Of a DNA stretch of 64,000 nucleotides, positions 1 through 10,330 are shown piece after piece. A program made the position numbers and the translations under genes. The stretch's first letter is position 1; the number at the start of each line of letters is the position of its first letter. The stretch comes from Ehretia macrophylla (taxonomy: Eukaryota > Streptophyta > Magnoliopsida > Boraginales > Ehretiaceae), in NCBI GenBank assembly GCA_037974665.1, contig CM075765.1:19357648-19421647 (forward strand), written 5' to 3'. Below the pieces are notes generated by a model, which did not search any database, was not told where the DNA came from, and saw nothing but the letters and a program-made list of their open reading frames with translations.

Positions 1-1330
1 CTTATAGTCCTACTCACTTAGCATACAATGTCTATTAGAATTTGATCTTTAACAAAATACAAGCAAGATAAACATTAGAACAAGATCTAAACATTAAATA
101 TGAAAATAACTATATGTGCACAAAGGGGTCATCAACACATTTTTCACAAAACTCTTTAAAAAGCTCAAATACACTCTAGAATGCATTCAAATACACAACA
201 AACAACTAACTGTCAATACAAGTGCCAAAACAACCAATTCCCGCGTTTTCCCTTTTTTGTTATCCTAAGTCATTTAAATCTAAACCGAAGGCTAAGGTTC
301 AAGATTCACCAACTAACTATTCTAATCTTCTAGTTACACATTATGACACACTTAGAACCCTTGAAATTATTCATTAACCCGTATTAGCCACAAAAGCCCC
401 GATTACCCCTTTGCGCATTTGTACTACAAGTATCTTAACCAAAGCTCAACTAAGAGTTAGAAAAGCACATTTAGTCCCTACTTACCTTAAGAACACCAAA
501 TATATCAACCAAATTCACCCGAATTTACGTTTGACCCAAAACCCCTTTGTTCACCAAGGCTAATTAGCTTCCAAATGGAATACGAGGTTCAAGATACGCA
601 ACCAAGCTATACTAACTTCCTATTGACACTTAATGACACTACTTAGGACTTTGAAATCACACTTTAAAACACAATTATCCAAAAAGTCTGATTTTACCTC
701 TTTATGCATTTACATTACAAGTACCCTAACCGAAGCTCAACCGCGAGTTAGAAAAGCATATCTAGCACCTACATAGCCTAAGAACACCAAATGTGATGGC
801 CAAATTAACCCGGATTCGTATTAACCTCGAAATCCCTTTTTAAAAGTCGCCTATTTCGTGTTCTAGTCAAGTTTCGAGCAATTGAACCTTACGGGGCAAT
901 TAATCTGTCTTTATTAACATCTTAGGCACCTATTAGGAGCAATGAATCAAGCAATAATGCACAATTCCACAAAACCCTAGAATTTCATCATTATTCACAC
1001 CCTAAAATCAAACCATCGAATTCAACCGTTTAAAAAGTGAATCAATAGCATAAACTTGGTCTCTACATCATGTATATACCATATAATATTATATTTGAGC
1101 ATACCATAAGCATTTAATAGCAAATCTACAAAATCAAGAAAGTTGCAACATTTTAAAAATGCAAAATACACATGTAAATCCCTTACCAATGCGCGTAAAA
1201 GCTCGTAGGATGCTTGTAAACTCTCTAAACCACTTGCTCCTAGCTTGGTAGGGCTTGAAATAGAGTTTTGATGAGCAAAAACTTCTCATCTCCCTCTCCT
1301 ATGGCTGTCGGGTTCTAGGGCACTATTCAC
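1..1330. other. Gene-free, repeat-derived stretch
   Basis: No convincing coding exon is visible. The stretch holds a diverged direct duplication (listed separately). Read on the minus strand, the part near 1190-1330 looks like the transcribed leader of a plant LTR element: an AT-rich stretch, then a short G/A-rich leader, then a GT-type splice-like site. No terminal repeat pair or primer site was found, so this is only an impression. Confidence 0.3.
293..835. repeat. Diverged direct duplication, period about 290 bp
   Basis: Two units begin near 293 and 583. Both start with a 'ggttcaaga' word and run through the same series of words: an 'aatgacac' type word, 'gcatttgta/gcatttaca', 'tacaagta', 'ctaaccgaagctcaac' and 'gagttagaaaagca', ending in 'taagaacaccaaa'. 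The order is the same in both, with many substitutions, so this is an old tandem duplication within a repeat. Confidence 0.6.
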
Positions 1331-1739
1331 CTTTTTTTTTTCTACGTCAACTTATGAGCTATTGTGTTGTGCATGAACTTATATGCCTATGTGTATTACT
1401 TTAGTGTGAGTATGTTGATCATAATATGAGTCAAACTAGCTTAAATCAAGTCTAAATGTGCAATTATATGTTAGCTAGCTAGAATATAAAGTTAGACTAC
1501 GTAACACTATTCACTAGATTCTATAAAACATTTTCCAAACGGATGCTCTCAATACTAATCGCTCAAATGCATATTTTTCTCATTCCTAAAATAATTAATA
1601 TGATTTAAGAAAAATACTAATTCAAAGAAAATAAGTGGTTGAAAAATGCGATAAATAGTAACCAAGGAAAGTAACAGGTAATGCGCAGTTAAAATGCACA
1701 AACAGTGAATGCAACAATTAATAGAAGTATGGTGATATT

Positions 1740-3940
1740 GTCGGGTGTCATACCCTCTCCCATTCATCTCAAACACGGCATCCACATTGACTTTTATCGT
1801 ACTATGACTTAGGGGAATCCACTGTGTTGGTGCTGTAAGACTATCAGTTACCCTCCTTATCGATTTGTTCCATCTCACATTGTCATCGCATAACCATTCA
1901 GCTAGAGCACATTGCATCCTCACAATCGCCTTCTGAACATCAATGTCTTTCCCGTTGATCACACCATCATTCCTCTCCTTCTATATCTGCCAGCAATATA
2001 GGGCAATCTTGGTCGTTGCTTCCTCCTTACTGTATCCCACATCGCAGCACCTCTTAGTGAAACTCAACAACCAATCATTAAACCTCATAGTGCCAACTGG
2101 GTTAATCGCATACTACAGGAGTGAAGCACACCAGAATCTATAAATCCACGGACAGAAAGTAAGAGGTTTTCCACCGACTCAACATGTTGGTTACATAAAG
2201 TACATAAAGGGGACAAGGCAAATTTCCTCCTAAATCTATTCTCCTAGGTAGAAAGGCAGTTTCGGCATGCTTTCCACATGAAAAATCTCACCTTAGTTGG
2301 GACATTAAGAGACCACACCAATTTTCAAGCTTCAACCGGTACCTGGAGCGACGGGCTGGCTTTCCCTCTATTCGCCTGGCTACTATTGTTGAGCCCCTCC
2401 CTCGCTACATGATACCCTGATTTAACCGTGTAAATTCCATTCTTGCTGGGACACCACACCACCACATCATCCTTCTTAAACCATAGAAGGTAGGTGGCAC
2501 AAATCTCACGGGTGATTCTACCATCAAAGAGAGGATGAATCATCTCCTCATTCCACATTTTCTGATCTTGACGAATTAGCTCGCTCATCCATGTAGGACC
2601 ATCCGGGCACCTTTTTCTAATAAAGTCCGCTCCTGGGATCCAGTTGTCCCTTCAAATATTCACAGGTCTTCCAATCCTCCACATGGTGTTTCTTTTTATG
2701 AAATCTTTCCTTTGCATGATACTCCCCCAAGACCACGAGGATTGTCTTTTAACTTTTGCATCCCAGAATCTGCCATTAGGGAAATAGATTCCTTTAAGAA
2801 TAGATGCCGAGAGGCTGTCAGGTTGAACTAAAATTCTCTAGGCTTGTTTAGCGATAAAAGCCAAATTAAAACAGAAGAGATCCCTAAAGCCAAGGCCACC
2901 CTCCCATTTTGGCTTTTTGAGCTCCTCCCATTAAAGCCAATGCGTACGGGATTTACCATTCTTACCCAACCAGAACCTAGCAACCATCGCAGAAAAGGAA
3001 TTGTACACTTTCTTAGGAAACAAAAAGGATGACATGGCATAGGACGGGAGCGCCAACATAACTGATTTAATAAGGACGTCCTTGCCACCATCTGAGAGGA
3101 GATTACTCTTCCAACCTTGAAGCTTATTTGCACATCTCTCTTGAACCCAGCTTAGAGCTTCTGCCTTTGACCTATCCCACTCAGCTAGGAAGCCAAGGTA
3201 CTTACCAAGCCTTTCAGATTGCTCGACTCTAAACACATCCTTTATTCCTCTCCTAATGCCATCTGGTGTGTTTGGACTAAACACGATAGAGGACTTATTG
3301 AGGTTCAGACTTTGTCCATACGCAAAACAATACCTGTAGATCACATCTTGTAGAATAACTACTTCTCTCAAGTTAGCTTCAAAAAAGAAGACGGAATCAT
3401 CAACAAAAAGCAAGTGAGTCAGAGGGGGACAAGACTTCGTAATTCGGTAGCCATTCAACAAAGATCTGCTAAGCTGTCTTTTAATCAGGGCTGAAAGAGC
3501 CTGTGTTAAGATGGAAAAAAGGTAGGGGGACATAGGGTCCCCTTGTCGAATACCGCGGGTGGGAATAATCATCTCAGACGGGGATACATTGATTAGGATA
3601 TTGAAGGTCACCAATGTCAAGCATTTCATAATCCACCTGGTCCAGATATCATGGAAGCACATTCTACTGAGGACCCCCACAATGAAATCCCATTCAACTC
3701 TGTCATATGCTTTACTCATGTTAGCCTTAAGAATAGCATGACACTTCTTTGCATTCTTCCTCTTCCTTTTAATCCAGAAAGTTGCCTCTTGAGCCACAAT
3801 GATATTATATTGAATGACTCTACCAGGGATAAACGCTGACTGCTCCGGGGATATAATTTTATCCATCAAAGGTTGAAGTCCATTCACCAAGACCTTGGAG
3901 ATCACCTTGTAGATGAAATTAAAGCAATTGATTTGTTAAT
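1740..3940 (-). mobile_element. L1-type LINE remnant (reverse transcriptase, zinc-finger and RNase H parts)
   Basis: Read on the minus strand, 3940-2931 encodes much of a plant non-LTR reverse transcriptase. Visible motifs are SAFIPGR, the first catalytic Asp in NMSKAYDRVEW, GIRQGDPMSPYLFS, and FVDDS in place of the usual FADDS. Downstream, GGLGFRDL and 'FNLAF.AKQA' of the thumb/connection region lie after a stop near 2931. A zf-RVT-like piece (GIYTVKSGYHVA) sits at 2325-2588. An RNase H (RVT_3) start (WIPLSHSTIKVNVDA) is near 1740-1830. The order matches ORF2 of plant L1 elements. The 5' part (endonuclease and ORF1) is missing beyond about 3940, and several stops and frame changes break the frame, so the copy is dead. 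No poly(A) tail was found at its 3' side. Confidence 0.88.
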
Positions 3941-4776
3941 TATGCCATTTTTCAACCAATTGGCTCTCTTTCACTGTCGACCAACTTGCAAGACACTTGC
4001 TTGTTCTTTTGAAGAAGGATAAGAGAGATGAGACATCTCCTAAGTGGATAGTCTAGTAAACGACTTGCACTTCCATTACAACAAAAAAAAGGTTATAGAT
4101 TGTCATTGCATGAATAAAAGAATTTTTAACCCATAATAGAATCTTATAGGAATAGATTTTAATTCAGATTGAATGAAGAATTTCTATATACATGTTTTAG
4201 CTTTTTTAAGGATTGAAATGATTTGCATAAGGAAAATTATAAATCACTTTTGAGATTTCTGTAAATGTTATTGTAAGGTTTAAATGTTACATTTAATCAA
4301 GTCTTTTTCTTTTTAAAGAAGGTATCTTATCGTGGATTAAAAAATCAGTAGTATGTAATCACTTTTTGGAAGTTTGCACATGGAGAAAGAGGAAAAAATT
4401 ATTAATTTTCCATGAAGATTAATTTTGTCATATGCCTCCGAAACCCCTCAGACGGATATCGAAAAATGCAACATAGTGCATACTTAAGAAGATAAAAAAT
4501 AAAAATTCTTTCTAACTCCGCAAGACACTAAATGAATAAACTAAAATCATATAAATTTTTAAACATCTAATCTAAAAGACAATTAAATGCGATCCAATAT
4601 CTCTAAGTAATTATATAAATAACTCCAAAGTTTACATCAGTCGGTAAATAAGAATCACATAGAAATTCCAAAATAAAAGAAAGTCTTAACCAAACGAATC
4701 TAAAGTGGTCAAAAGAACACAAAGGAGATTTCCAATGTCATGGTGCCCATCTAGCCCCTGAAGCAAGTAAAAGCAC
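3941..4776. other. Intergenic stretch with nothing recognised
   Basis: AT-rich sequence between the LINE remnant and the pogo-like MITE. No open frame with protein-like composition, no inverted repeat and no RNA gene was seen. Confidence 0.5.
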
Positions 4777-4778
4777 TA

Positions 4779-5252
4779 GAGTAGAACCTCTTTAAATTAA
4801 TACTCGATAAATTAATAATTTTTTTAAAATAATAAAAATATCCAATCCCGACTTGGGACCAGTGTAAAAAATTAAAACTTTCGATAAAATAATAAGATAA
4901 TACATTTAAAATATTTTTCTTTGTATTTTATCGATCCAAATATTTTATAAATTAATAATTAGTTAAAAAGTACATAATGCATTGACTTCAAAATATGAAT
5001 CAAGAGTACATTGTCTTTTGTTGAACTTCAAATCTAACTGAATCTCATATTTAATTGTGCACAATGTGCCTAAAAATTCTGAGATTGCTTTCGAAAAATA
5101 TGAGTCACTTTTCAAAAAACATAGCATAAATATAATATGTAATATTAGGCCAAAAAACTAAAATATCTCGATAAATTAATAATAAATTGATATTTCGTTA
5201 AATTAATAGAATTTAGTGGTCCCAACACTATTAATTTAAACAGGTTATACTG
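4779..5252. mobile_element. Emigrant/Lemi-like (pogo) MITE
   Basis: The left end reads 'gagtagaacctctttaaat'. The right end, reverse-complemented, reads 'cagtataacctgtttaaat'. Both continue into 'taata' and share further inner words such as 'cgataaattaataa' and 'gggacca'. This matches the terminal inverted repeat of Emigrant/Lemi1 pogo-like elements of eudicots (cagtaaaacctctataaat). TA dinucleotides flank it at 4777-4778 and 5253-5254, the expected target duplication for Tc1/pogo elements. It is about 474 bp with no coding capacity. The family assignment rests on the remembered Emigrant end sequence. Confidence 0.72.
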
Positions 5253-5343
5253 TATTTCTAACCGCCTAGAAGAGAACATGATTTAACAAAGGCAAATTAA
5301 AATCTCAATAAGCAGTAATTAGACTCTTCAAAAAGATCACAGG

Positions 5344-5658
5344 ATTTTACTTTATGAAGATATATAACATTAATATGATATATACCGATGAAAGTACTGA
5401 GTAATGAAGTAAACCCAAGATATGCCATAATAAAATCCAATTTAGAAACACATTGAATATGGATCCAATTATATTAGTGGCCGAGCTTACGATTCTGGTA
5501 GCATAAACCAAAAAGTAGTTAGTTGTAGTTGTCACGTAAACCATAAAAACAAGCGAAAGACCAAACGAAATGATAACACACTACTCCAGAAATTGACACA
5601 TGCACGATCCCCAGTAATAAGGATCAAAAGGCACGACCTCAAAGTAAAAGACATTAGG
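5344..5658 (-). other. Hydrophobic reading frame of unknown origin
   Basis: About 105 codons on the minus strand are open except for one stop near 5582. The sequence is rich in aromatic and aliphatic residues (for example FDPYYWGSCMCQFLE, then LSLVFMVYV) and would form two or three membrane segments. The family is not recognised. It could be a fragment of a captured or decayed membrane-protein gene, or chance in AT-rich DNA. Confidence 0.2.
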
Positions 5659-7053
5659 GTTACTTAAGTCATGCACAAACAAACAAGAAGGCTTTGATGA
5701 AGATTTCATTACTTCAATGCGCAAAACTTTTGTGAACCAAGTTTTTTAGTTTAAGCTCAAAAAACTATTATGCATTTAGAAATCATTTCAAAACATGCAA
5801 TGCGTCTGAAACAGGGTGCAAAGAGGTTTTTGAGCAAAACTTGCGCATGATGGGAGGCCAGTTAGCCTGCACCTCATTTCTGGTTGCCCAAGCAAGCCAC
5901 AGCTAGAACTTGTTGCGGTCGGACGCCCTTAAGGGCGCACAGGCGCCTTATGGCCGGTGGCCAAGGCACTAGGTGCTCTTGACTAAGAATTTTTATTCAA
6001 TGGGTATAAGATCAAACAATATAACATTTATATATAGATAATTATTTTTTAATGAAGAATAAATTAATTTTTTATTCAAAAAATATTTTTAAAATACGCT
6101 CTTTTCAATACATATTTATAAACAAGGTGTAAAACATATTTTCTTGGTAAAAAGTCCTAGGATGTAATGATGAAAACCAAATATGACGCAAAAAAAAAAA
6201 AATTGTACATGAAATCACATATACACATTTGTGAAAATCTTGAAATTCAAAAAGTAATCGTAATCATTTTAGTATAAAATCCCTAATTTCAATAAATGGA
6301 TTCATATATTAAAGTAGGGTTTTCCTTCTACTTTTGTTCAAAGTACGTTTTAAGACCTTTAGAATTCAAGAATCCCACGAGTTTTCACAACCTAATTCAG
6401 TACATAAAACGGGTGTGAATTTTTTGTTTTGTTTTTGTTTAAGTGATGTCTAAATTGTACAATATATATTAAAAAATATCACTTATAAAAATTAATTTCG
6501 TAATTTCCCACACTTATAGCGAGGCACGTACCTCTAGACGAGAGGCAAAAAAGGTGGGTGTGATTAACCAATTCACAATAATTCGAGATATCACTATGCC
6601 TACATTCTTGGCGAAAAATAAATTCTAAATCCTTATTTCAAATTAACATAACCTAGAGAGTATGCAATTTCTTATGCCTGCAAAAATTCCTATGCTGACA
6701 AAGGCAGGTACGACGTGACTATAGGGTGATAGATGATATTTATAAGCCTCACTCTTAGGTTTATTAAGTTAACTAAACACGACTAGGCTGTTAAATAACT
6801 TTTTAGAGTAGCCAAATCTACATAAAATTCTAATTTGCAAACCCTTAACCCTTAGGCTTAGCCAAATAAAGTCTTAGACTAGTAATTAAAAATAAACCCT
6901 TAACCCTTAGGCTTAGCCAAATAAAGTCTTAGACTAGTAATTAAAAATAAACCCTTAACCCTTAGGCTTAGCCAAATAAAGTCTTAGACTAGTAATTAAA
7001 AATAAACCCTTAAAAAATTGGCTAGCCAAGGTCCCAAAAGTTGGGTCGTTACA
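5640..7053 (-). mobile_element. Possible solo or partial Ty3/gypsy LTR
   Basis: On the minus strand the segment starts at 7053 with TGTAACGACCC, a start shared by many plant gypsy LTRs. An AT-rich stretch follows, then a locally GC-rich part (5860-5990), which is a usual LTR layout. The other end and any target duplication were not found, so the limit near 5640 is a guess. The copy, if real, is broken. A 55-bp tandem repeat lies near its start. Confidence 0.33.
6841..7012. repeat. Perfect 55-bp tandem triplication
   Basis: Three head-to-tail copies start at 6841, 6896 and 6951. Each begins 'acccttaacccttaggctta' and ends 'gtaattaaaaataa'. The copies are identical by eye, so the expansion is recent compared with the surrounding sequence. 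Confidence 0.9.
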
Positions 7054-7276
7054 AATTTAGCTTACTCGTATAAAATTACTTATGTTAATGTTAGATTCAG
7101 GCTACCATTATATATATAGAATTATGAGTAATTTAACCGTGAACTATTTTTCTTAACAGTTAGGAAATCAAAGTTCAAATCTTATAGGGATAGGAGACAA
7201 AAAAAACAAAAAAAAAACCCACCATTATTAATTTGTATGAGTAAAGCAATTAAACAAGAGAAAACATCGAACTTAA

Positions 7277-7620
7277 TTTTTTTTTTTTTTTTTTTGTGTT
7301 AAGAAAGTAAAATATTTCATTAAAGCTCAACTACAAACAAGATACAATTGATCATCAAAAAATCAAAAAAATCAACTTTGCCAGACACATTTCACCTAGT
7401 TGATATCCATCACTAAGTTCAAAGTTTAACTCTACTTCTTCTATATTTTCTACCACTGCACTTTCGTAAATGAATAGACTGAAATACACTTTTTTGGATA
7501 GATTCCTCGGAGACAAAATTTTCTCCATAAATTCTAAAATTTCTCTCCTTTCAAATCGAATAGATGATCCCGTAGAACGTAAATCTTGTCAATGTAGCTT
7601 GAAGATTGACAAGACATCTG
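7277..7620 (-). mobile_element. LINE-type 3' end with poly(A) tail
   Basis: A run of about 19 T at 7277-7295 is the poly(A) tail of a minus-strand insertion. The sequence before the tail (7296-7360) shares words with the LINE tail at 44187-44260: 'tatcttgttt', 'gttgag', 'tttaatga' and 'tttact' in the same order. This suggests a 5'-truncated copy of the same L1 lineage. No protein domain is clear upstream, so the 5' limit is approximate. Confidence 0.45.
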
Positions 7621-7848
7621 ATTAGGAATGAGCACCAGCTCAAACCCCACCATTACAAAAAAAACAAATTTGCGCCCCTCCCCCAACTAAAAATCGTAAA
7701 AGTTATAAAAATATTCAAAAACTTGGAGTTTCCTATGGTAATTAGTCACAAATCCCATCATGTTAATGGCGAGTGGATTCAAATCATTGTAATTTTTTTT
7801 TGGTCGAATAAATCATTGTAGTTACACTTTATTTTTTGTCAGTTTTTT

Positions 7849-7990
7849 GTTAGTATGTATATTTGAGCTCTTTTTTTTTTATTATTAGATTAGATTTAGA
7901 TACAATTAGTCACTGCAACTGTATTTTATTTTTTGTTAGTATGTATATTTGAGCTCTTTTTTTTTTATTATTAGATTAGATTTCGATATA
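7849..7990. repeat. Tandem duplication of about 85 bp
   Basis: The string 'gttagtatgtatatttgagc' followed by a T run and 'attattagattagattt' occurs at about 7849 and again at about 7934, with almost no differences between the two units. Confidence 0.8.
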
Positions 7991-8839
7991 TATGTAACTT
8001 TCAACTTTGTGCACAACAGCAAATGATTAAATATGTAATTTAGAATTATTATAATATTTTTTTATGATGCATCCACAATGTTGATATTCAAAAATATGCT
8101 TGGAACAATTATTTTGCTTACCAAATTTTTAAAAGTACTGTAATATAAAACCGTAATCAATTTTTCTTTAATAAAACTGTAAAATGTGAATTTCATTTCT
8201 ATTAATTCAAAAAATACTGTACCAAAAAAAATTCACCCTCAATATTAGATTTTTGGCTCCTATGCAAGCAATTATTCCACCACAATACCCCAGGAAGAGA
8301 GTCTAACCTTGATGGGGAGACGGTTCCTAAATGCAGTCATGTAATGAAACAAACATGCATCAAACTCAATGTTGTCAGGGTGAATCCTTCTTTTGTTTAG
8401 ACAAAATATGACATGCATATTCTTATATTGCAAAAGTGCATACAACTTTTCATCTCTTGCACACATTAACAGTATATAGGTTGACAATAGTCAAAACTAG
8501 TATTGAAACAAAGTGAAAAAGAAAATTGTTGATCGTATTTAATACCTGAATATCCTTTCTTGACAATGAATAAAAAATATTTAGTTTACTTGAAAATTTT
8601 CGTTGCTTAATAAGGTCCAAATCTTCTTTAAAATTGGCATATTTGTTTCTTCCCCTGACTGTATGAACGGATTGTCTCTCGCTATTGCGTTCTGTTAGAC
8701 ATGTAAAATAGTTATCAAAGTACCAACCCCGACATCTCATTTTATATCTTTAATCAAAAAATCTCAAATGAAATTATGAGCCAAAATGTAAAAGAAAAAA
8801 CTTTTGGAAAACAAAGAAAAAGATACACTTTTCCTTTTG
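7991..8839. other. Intergenic stretch without recognised genes
   Basis: Two short overlapping minus-strand open frames lie at 8272-8740 but show no recognised domain. The words 'ctcaatattagatttttgg' and 'ctcc' near 8235-8260 recur elsewhere in the window (see findings). Confidence 0.4.
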
Positions 8840-8844
8840 TATAG

Positions 8845-9330
8845 ATTTGTTTTATTATACGCAAGTTGCTTGATAATCATCGATTTTCTTTTAGAAAAAG
8901 AAAGAAAAAGAAAAATTAGACAATACCCATTCTCTTTTATTATAAGCTAGTTATGTTGTAATTATCGATTAACTTTGGTACACTTTTGTACGTCTTGGTA
9001 TACATTTTCTATTACAATATGCTAATTGTGTTGTAATCACAATATTCTTAAAAGTAAAAAAGAAAAGGTGAAAATTATACAAAATTCATCTTCTATTACA
9101 ATACGCAAGTTTGTTTTGTATTAATCATCAATTTTCTTAAAAACAAAAAGAAAAGTGAAAATTAAGCAATATCCATTCTCTTTTACTATACGCGAGATGA
9201 CGTGTAATAATCAATTTTTTAAAAAACAAAAAAAGAAGTTAAAATTAAACAATATCAGTTAACTTTCTATTATATGCGAAATTGCATTGTTATCACCGAT
9301 AAATAAAAATTACACAATATCCTTTCACAA
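8845..9330. repeat. Degenerate tandem repeat, units of about 65-160 bp
   Basis: Five units start near 8850, 8934, 9093, 9181 and 9264. Each runs from 'ttctattatacgcaag' or a variant, through 'gtaataatcatcaatttt' and an A/G-rich stretch, to 'aattaaacaatatccattct' or a variant. The second unit is longer (about 160 bp) and carries an insertion. Substitutions are numerous, so this is an old array. Confidence 0.65.
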
Positions 9331-9514
9331 CATGCATTTCTGGGATAAAGGAAAAAACACACGCATTCCTGAGCCGGGATTCGTAATACGCAATAAATAA
9401 ATGAAAGGCACGTGTACTTAATTATTAGCTTGACCTTTCTGACTTGACTTTCAGACATCACCGTCACACTCTTCTGTCACCACCCTTTCCATTAACTTTT
9501 GTTGTGATCGAAAT

Positions 9515-9655
9515 TGTATCTGTTATAATATAATTAAATTATTATATTATAATAATAATTAAAATTTAATATTCGTTATAATCAAGATTGTATTTATTTA
9601 TAATGTTATAATATAATTAAATTATTATATTATAATAATAACTAAAATTTAATAA
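9515..9655. repeat. AT-rich tandem duplication of about 85 bp
   Basis: The words 'gttataatataattaaatt', 'attatattataataataa' and 'taaaatttaata' occur in this order at about 9522 and again at about 9607. It lies directly against the left side of the MULE-type MITE. Confidence 0.7.
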
Positions 9656-9656
9656 T

Positions 9657-10132
9657 GAATAAATAGCATCTCAGCTTTTTGTGATTTATTATAAATGTAA
9701 ATTGGTCCTTATAATTTTATAATTAACTTATAATTCCTTGTATTTTTTAAAATTGAAACACGCATGTCCCTTTCGTTAAATAATCTATCTATTTTAATAG
9801 AAATTATTATGTACGCGATAGTAACACAACTGTTTGTATTTTTTATATGATTGGCCAATATGTATAGGGTGCGCAATAACCCTTATATTTTTAATGATGA
9901 TGCACAATAACTCTCTGTATTTTTAAAAATATTTAATATGCTGACATTATAATTAGAGATTTTTGTATCATTTTAATGTTATCGTTAAAATTTTAAACAG
10001 ACTTGAACTAAAAGAACACGTGTATTTTAATTTTTAAAAGCACTTATAAATTAATTATAAAATTACAAAAACTCAACTTATATTTATAATATATTTATAA
10101 TAAATCACAGAGAAGCGAGATACTATTTATCC
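9657..10132. mobile_element. MULE-type MITE upstream of DGAT2
   Basis: The ends form an inverted repeat of at least 45 bp: left 'gaataaatagcatctc', right reverse complement 'ggataaatagtatctc'. Both continue with 'tgtgatttattataaat' and, further in, 'aattttataattaa'. A perfect 9-bp duplication, TTTAATAAT, flanks it at 9648-9656 and 10133-10141, the size made by Mutator-like transposases. It is 476 bp with no coding capacity. Its right edge is 198 bp from the DGAT2 start codon, so it sits in the likely promoter or 5' leader. Confidence 0.82.
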
Positions 10133-10194
10133 TTTAATAATTACGTTATAAATTATCTGTTGTTGCCTTGCTGGTAACGTCCGATACATATATA

Positions 10195-10233
10195 CTTATA
10201 TATATATATATATATATAGATGTGTGTGTGTGT
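10195..10233. repeat. (TA)n/(TG)n microsatellite
   Basis: An 'atatat' run followed by 'tgtgtgtgtgtg' lies about 100 bp before the DGAT2 start codon. It is a likely site of length variation in the promoter or 5' leader. Confidence 0.9.
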
Positions 10234-10330
10234 CTACATATGGTTATCAAACAGCTCAACAATAAAAAACCTAAACTACTTTGTTCATACTCTACTCACC
10301 CATAATACATATAGTTTTTGTATTTTATAT

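Noticed and set aside
6841-7012. Interstitial telomere repeat ('accctta' words)
   Set aside because: The words are part of a 55-bp unit and do not form the plant telomere heptamer CCCTAAA in series.
6841-9330. CRISPR-like array
   Set aside because: Repeats are tandem without unique spacers of constant size, and the genome is a plant nuclear one.
10220-10330. Upstream in-frame ATG that would add 37 residues to DGAT2
   Set aside because: The extension is encoded by microsatellite-like sequence and has no counterpart in plant DGAT2 proteins. MAENGE fits the family start.
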